A DNA stretch of 64,000 nt from Leptospiraceae bacterium (GTDB taxonomy: Bacteria > Spirochaetota > Leptospiria > Leptospirales > Leptospiraceae): the NCBI GenBank assembly GCA_015075105.1, contig JABTUZ010000001.1, forward strand, positions 1,251,001 to 1,315,000. The letters run 5' to 3'. The notes beneath the pieces were generated by a model, which searched no databases, was not told the DNA's origin, and saw only the letters and a program-made list of their open reading frames with translations. Positions 60,839-64,000 of the stretch are shown here, in pieces. How positions within the stretch are numbered: position 1 is the first letter of the stretch; each line of letters starts with the position of its first letter. Both the position numbers and the translations under genes were made by a program.

Positions 60839-61957
60839 CTAACCCAAGATTGCCCGGTCAAAGTCTTTTAAAACCGGGTCAATCCCCAATAATCGAATTT
60901 TCTCCACTACTTCCTCCATTTCTCTCTTGTCCTCGATACTGAACTGTTCCAAAGCATCACTACCGGAATATCCACCCGGTTCAGTTTTTGACCCCGCAGA
61001 TATTGTAGTTATTCCGAGTCCGAAAAGTTTGTCCCTAAGTTCTGCTCTTTCACGAGTGGATAGTGCAATAGGAGAATCATTTTGAAACAATCGAATCGCA
61101 AAAATAAATCTTAAAAATTCTCTATCGCTTACAATCCTATTAATTTGAAACTCACTTTTAGTAGGTCTCATTCTGGGGAAGGAAACTTGGACGAGACTTC
61201 TCCAATAGGTTTTTATAAGGTATTCAGCGTGCAATCCTAAAAAAAACATTTCTCCCAATGGATCGGATAATCCAAGAAGTGCACCAATTCCGATTCGTCT
61301 AAATCCGGCGATCCCTCCTCGATCAGGGCCAGACAATCTATAACCCATATCTTTTTTTACTCCCCTCTTATGCACTTTTGCATACACCTCCTTATCGTAG
61401 GTCTCCTGATAAAGTGTTAGCCCGTCTGCACCGACTGAAATTAATTTAGAATACTCTTCTATCTTTAAAGGGTACACTTCTAAAGATATGGAAGAGAAAT
61501 ATTTTTTCAGTATGAGAATCGATTCGAATAAAAATGAAACAGGAGTCTTTGAGTAATCTTCACCTGTTAAAATAAGTACATGCCGAATTCCTTTATTATA
61601 AATTAATTTTGCCTCTCTTTCAATTTCCTCCAAACTAAGTGTAACTCTGGGAATTTTATTTTCATAACTAAACCCACAATACATACAAGACGACCTACAT
61701 TCATTAGATAGATACAAAGGCATAAAAAATTGGATTGTTTTTCCAAATCTATCTTCTGTAATCTTCTTGGAGTAATAAGCCATGTCTTCAAGAAAATCAT
61801 CCGCAGAGGGAGACACCAAGGATAGATAATCCTCAAAGTTTAACTTCATCTTTCTGGAAACTTTTTCGAGAGAGTCTATAGTGTCTGATTTAGTTTTGGA
61901 CTGGGCTTTGTTTATCGCATCGGAAAAAGAAATCTTTTCATGAATATCAGTGAACAT
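60839..61957 (-). CDS. thiH: 2-iminoacetate synthase (thiazole biosynthesis)
   Basis: Radical-SAM enzyme cleaving tyrosine to dehydroglycine for the thiamine thiazole ring in anaerobic-type pathways. Radical-SAM cluster [10 protein letters not shown] (CxxxCxxC; Cys87, 91, 94 from ATG 61957) is followed by [11 protein letters not shown] and [16 protein letters not shown], known ThiH blocks, then [19 protein letters not shown] and [11 protein letters not shown] choose ATG 61957 (GAGG about 9 bases upstream) over ATG 61972. It overlaps thiG by 11 bases. Confidence 0.93.
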   Translation of the reverse strand: MFTDIHEKISFSDAINKAQSKTKSDTIDSLEKVSRKMKLNFEDYLSLVSPSADDFLEDMAYYSKKITEDRFGKTIQFFMPLYLSNECRSSCMYCGFSYENKIPRVTLSLEEIEREAKLIYNKGIRHVLILTGEDYSKTPVSFLFESILILKKYFSSISLEVYPLKIEEYSKLISVGADGLTLYQETYDKEVYAKVHKRGVKKDMGYRLSGPDRGGIAGFRRIGIGALLGLSDPLGEMFFLGLHAEYLIKTYWRSLVQVSFPRMRPTKSEFQINRIVSDREFLRFIFAIRLFQNDSPIALSTRERAELRDKLFGLGITTISAGSKTEPGGYSGSDALEQFSIEDKREMEEVVEKIRLLGIDPVLKDFDRAILG

Positions 61958-62780
61958 CTCTTTTTTCCTCATCCAAAAATCCGGTGAGTGGACTAGATGC
62001 GTTTGCTTTATACTTTAAAAAAGAGTGAGACTTTTCTCCTCTACTTAGATAGGCAATTCTTCCTGCAATTGTAGCCAACTTAAAAGCATGGCTCATTTTT
62101 TCCGGATCCTTCGCTATGGCAATTGCAGTATTTACGAGAACTGCGTCTGCGCCCATTTCCATGGCTTCGGCTGCGTGTGATGGCTTCCCGAGCCCCGCAT
62201 CTACTACTACCGGAACTTTAGACTCTGAAATAATAATTTCTAAGTTTACCTTTGTTTTAATACCTGAGTTAGAACCAATCGGGGAACCAAGAGGCATTAC
62301 AGAAACACACCCTACATCTTCGAGATGCTTGCAAAGAATTGGATCTGCGTTAATATAGGGCATTACAAAAAACCCTTCTTTTGCTAAAATCTCTGCTGCC
62401 TTCAAAGTCTCAATAGGGTCCGGAAGCAAATACACAGGGTCTGGTGTTACTTCTAATTTTACCCAATCCCCTGCGCCAAGGGATCTAGCCAATCTTGCGA
62501 TCCTTACTGCTTCTTCAGAATTTCTTGCACCACTTGTGTTTGGCAATAACAAGACCTTCCCTCTATCAATGTGGGTTAATATATCGTCTCTTGGGTTACT
62601 TAAGTCAACCCTTCTAAGGGCTACAGTAACTATTTCAGTTTCAGAAGAACAGATCGACTTTTCCATTTCTTTGGATGAAGAAAATTTTCCTGTTCCAAGA
62701 AAGAGTCTAGATCGAAATATTCTATTCCCGATTTTTAATACATCTTCGTCAAATACATTTTCGTTAAAAGAATATTCCAT
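61947..62780 (-). CDS. thiG: Thiazole synthase
   Basis: Forms the thiazole phosphate from deoxyxylulose 5-phosphate, ThiS-thiocarboxylate and dehydroglycine. 277 residues. The barrel shows [54 protein letters not shown] (Schiff-base Lys) and [31 protein letters not shown]. No thiS, thiF or thiE is adjacent in the window. It lies 8 bases downstream of the smc stop. Confidence 0.95.
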   Translation of the reverse strand: MEYSFNENVFDEDVLKIGNRIFRSRLFLGTGKFSSSKEMEKSICSSETEIVTVALRRVDLSNPRDDILTHIDRGKVLLLPNTSGARNSEEAVRIARLARSLGAGDWVKLEVTPDPVYLLPDPIETLKAAEILAKEGFFVMPYINADPILCKHLEDVGCVSVMPLGSPIGSNSGIKTKVNLEIIISESKVPVVVDAGLGKPSHAAEAMEMGADAVLVNTAIAIAKDPEKMSHAFKLATIAGRIAYLSRGEKSHSFLKYKANASSPLTGFLDEEKRDVH

Positions 62781-62788
62781 ACTATTAA

Positions 62789-64000
62789 TTAGACTGCCAA
62801 TTTAGATTTTCCTGAAAAGGAGTGGGCTTCGTCTAACTTCAAGGATACAAGTTTAGACACTCCTGGCTCTTCATTTGTCACACCAAATACTGTATTTGCT
62901 CTGGAAATAGTAGGAGGAGCGTGGGTGACTACAATAAACTGGCTGGTATTTTTAAATTTATCCAATATTTGACAAAAACGAATCTTATTTATCTCGTCTA
63001 AGGCTGCATCTATTTCATCCAGAAAACAAAATGGAGATGGCTTTAACATATATATACCGAATAGCAAGGCAATCACAGTCAGAGATTTTTCTCCACCGGA
63101 CAGCAATCTCAAGTTTTGTACATGCTTTCCCGGAGGCTCTGCGATAATCTCAATTCCGGAATTCAATGGATCGTTTGGCTCTGTAAGCTCTAAAATTGCC
63201 CTTCCCCCATTAAAAAGCGTAGAAAATGTTTCTTGAAAGTTTGCCTTAATGATTTCAAAATTCTCTAAAAATACTTTTTCAGATTCTTTATCCAAATTTT
63301 TTAATATGGACTCAATCTTTTTCTTACTTTCTTCTACATCTTCTTTTTGTGATTTATTATGGTCGTAAATTTCTTTTAAATTTCTGTATTCATCAATCGC
63401 AAGCGGATTGATCGAGCCGAGTAAACCAATCTCAGATTTTAGGGTTCTTAAACGATTTTCTTCAGAAGATTGAACTAATTTTAGTGGAGATTTTTCTTCT
63501 TCTAATTCCATTTCAGAAATAGAATAATCATTGTATAATTCTTCACACAAAGATTCGATCTGCACTCTCACCCCTGTAGTTTTTCTTTCTTGATCTGTAA
63601 GTATAGGCAGCAAATTTTTGAAATCTTCCTGATCCTTCTGAGAAGACAATTTCAAACTTTGAATACTGTTAAATAAACCTTGCAAGTCTTGCTTTTCTTT
63701 TTCCAGATTTTTACTAATACCGATAAGCTCTGTTGTGGATTCTTCTACCTTTTCTTCTAATTCTTTTAATTCTTTAGAATAGTGACTTTTTTTTATTTTT
63801 AGCTGGTCTTTGCTACCCTCTAATTCCAAAATCTTGGAGGCCACTTCTAATTGTTTTTTATCAATACTATTTTGTATGATTAGCTTTTCTGATATTTTTG
63901 CCTTGGTTTCTAAAATAAGTTTTTCTACGCTCACAATAGAATCTTTTTCTTTTTCTAAGTGAATCCTGTACTTTTCAATTTCTTGAAAAACTTCATTCTT
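62789..64000 (-). CDS. smc: Chromosome segregation SMC protein, C-terminal part (partial)
   Basis: Only the end of the gene is present; the frame stays open to the last base of the window, so the first ORF methionine is not the true start. The piece has coiled-coil sequence, [19 protein letters not shown], then the C-terminal ABC head with [18 protein letters not shown] (signature), [13 protein letters not shown] (Walker B) and [23 protein letters not shown] compacts chromosomes with ScpA/ScpB. Upstream (N-terminal) parts lie beyond position 64000. Confidence 0.93.
   Translation of the reverse strand, partial: KNEVFQEIEKYRIHLEKEKDSIVSVEKLILETKAKISEKLIIQNSIDKKQLEVASKILELEGSKDQLKIKKSHYSKELKELEEKVEESTTELIGISKNLEKEKQDLQGLFNSIQSLKLSSQKDQEDFKNLLPILTDQERKTTGVRVQIESLCEELYNDYSISEMELEEEKSPLKLVQSSEENRLRTLKSEIGLLGSINPLAIDEYRNLKEIYDHNKSQKEDVEESKKKIESILKNLDKESEKVFLENFEIIKANFQETFSTLFNGGRAILELTEPNDPLNSGIEIIAEPPGKHVQNLRLLSGGEKSLTVIALLFGIYMLKPSPFCFLDEIDAALDEINKIRFCQILDKFKNTSQFIVVTHAPPTISRANTVFGVTNEEPGVSKLVSLKLDEAHSFSGKSKLAV

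Overview
The window comes from an AT-rich spirochaete of the family Leptospiraceae, probably Leptospira or a close relative. The best evidence is a citramalate synthase very close to Leptospira CimA, a P83/100-family protein, a (frameshifted) DUF1564 gene, a DUF1574 gene next to an MBOAT acyltransferase, an alternative complex III operon, TTG and GTG starts, and many short lipoproteins with Leptospira-type lipoboxes. Most of the window is compact chromosomal housekeeping DNA. Only about 54.6-57.1 kb looks like accessory, decaying sequence.

Layout. 0-5.7 kb: uvrA, an S49 peptidase, and a Sua5-type threonylcarbamoyl-AMP synthase whose frame has no ATG/GTG/TTG start. 5.7-16.4 kb: an envelope and murein group (GH18 hydrolase, a large cyclic-nucleotide-binding protein, a NamZ/DUF1343 protein, a lytic transglycosylase overlapping a polysaccharide deacetylase, a small DNA-binding-like protein). 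16.5-24.3 kb: an SH3 lipoprotein and actFEDCBA, encoding the whole quinol:cytochrome c oxidoreductase ACIII on the minus strand. 24.7-26.6 kb: a lipoprotein and an overlapping operon fliS / FliT- or FlgN-like / J-domain protein. 26.7-33.9 kb: purN-purH, a membrane protein, a chemoreceptor, a compact ECF sigma-factor module (periplasmic CpxP/CnrX-like lipoprotein, sigma factor, one-pass membrane protein) with an ECF-type promoter in front, a secreted protein and a transaldolase. 33.9-39.6 kb: pseudouridine synthase with a 12-residue repeat array, MBOAT and DUF1574, a FecR lipoprotein and a GDSL esterase. 39.7-49.0 kb: tRNA-Gly, tig-clpP-clpX, dnaE, ilvB-ilvN. 49.1-54.6 kb: TPR protein, P83/100 protein, Smr protein, cimA-pth. 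54.6-57.1 kb: frameshifted DUF1564 gene, a decayed IS5-like element with terminal inverted repeats, and a family of short dispersed repeats. 57.2-64.0 kb: secreted hypothetical, glnN (type III glutamine synthetase) behind a near-perfect sigma-54 promoter, tRNA-Met, a Cys-rich secreted protein, thiG-thiH, and the C-terminal part of smc running off the window.

How genes work together. ActA-F move electrons from quinol to cytochrome c, but no terminal oxidase genes follow. CimA supplies the citramalate route to 2-oxobutyrate, and IlvB/IlvN use that product for isoleucine. Tig, ClpP and ClpX form the usual protein-quality-control set. FliS and its neighbour are probable flagellar export chaperones. 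The most system-like finding is the three-gene ECF module at 31.2-32.5 kb: in gene sizes, topology and histidine content it resembles CnrX, CnrH and CnrY of the nickel/cobalt-responsive Cnr system, and it carries a candidate autoregulatory promoter. Functional assignments rest on motifs recognised by eye; no database search was run.
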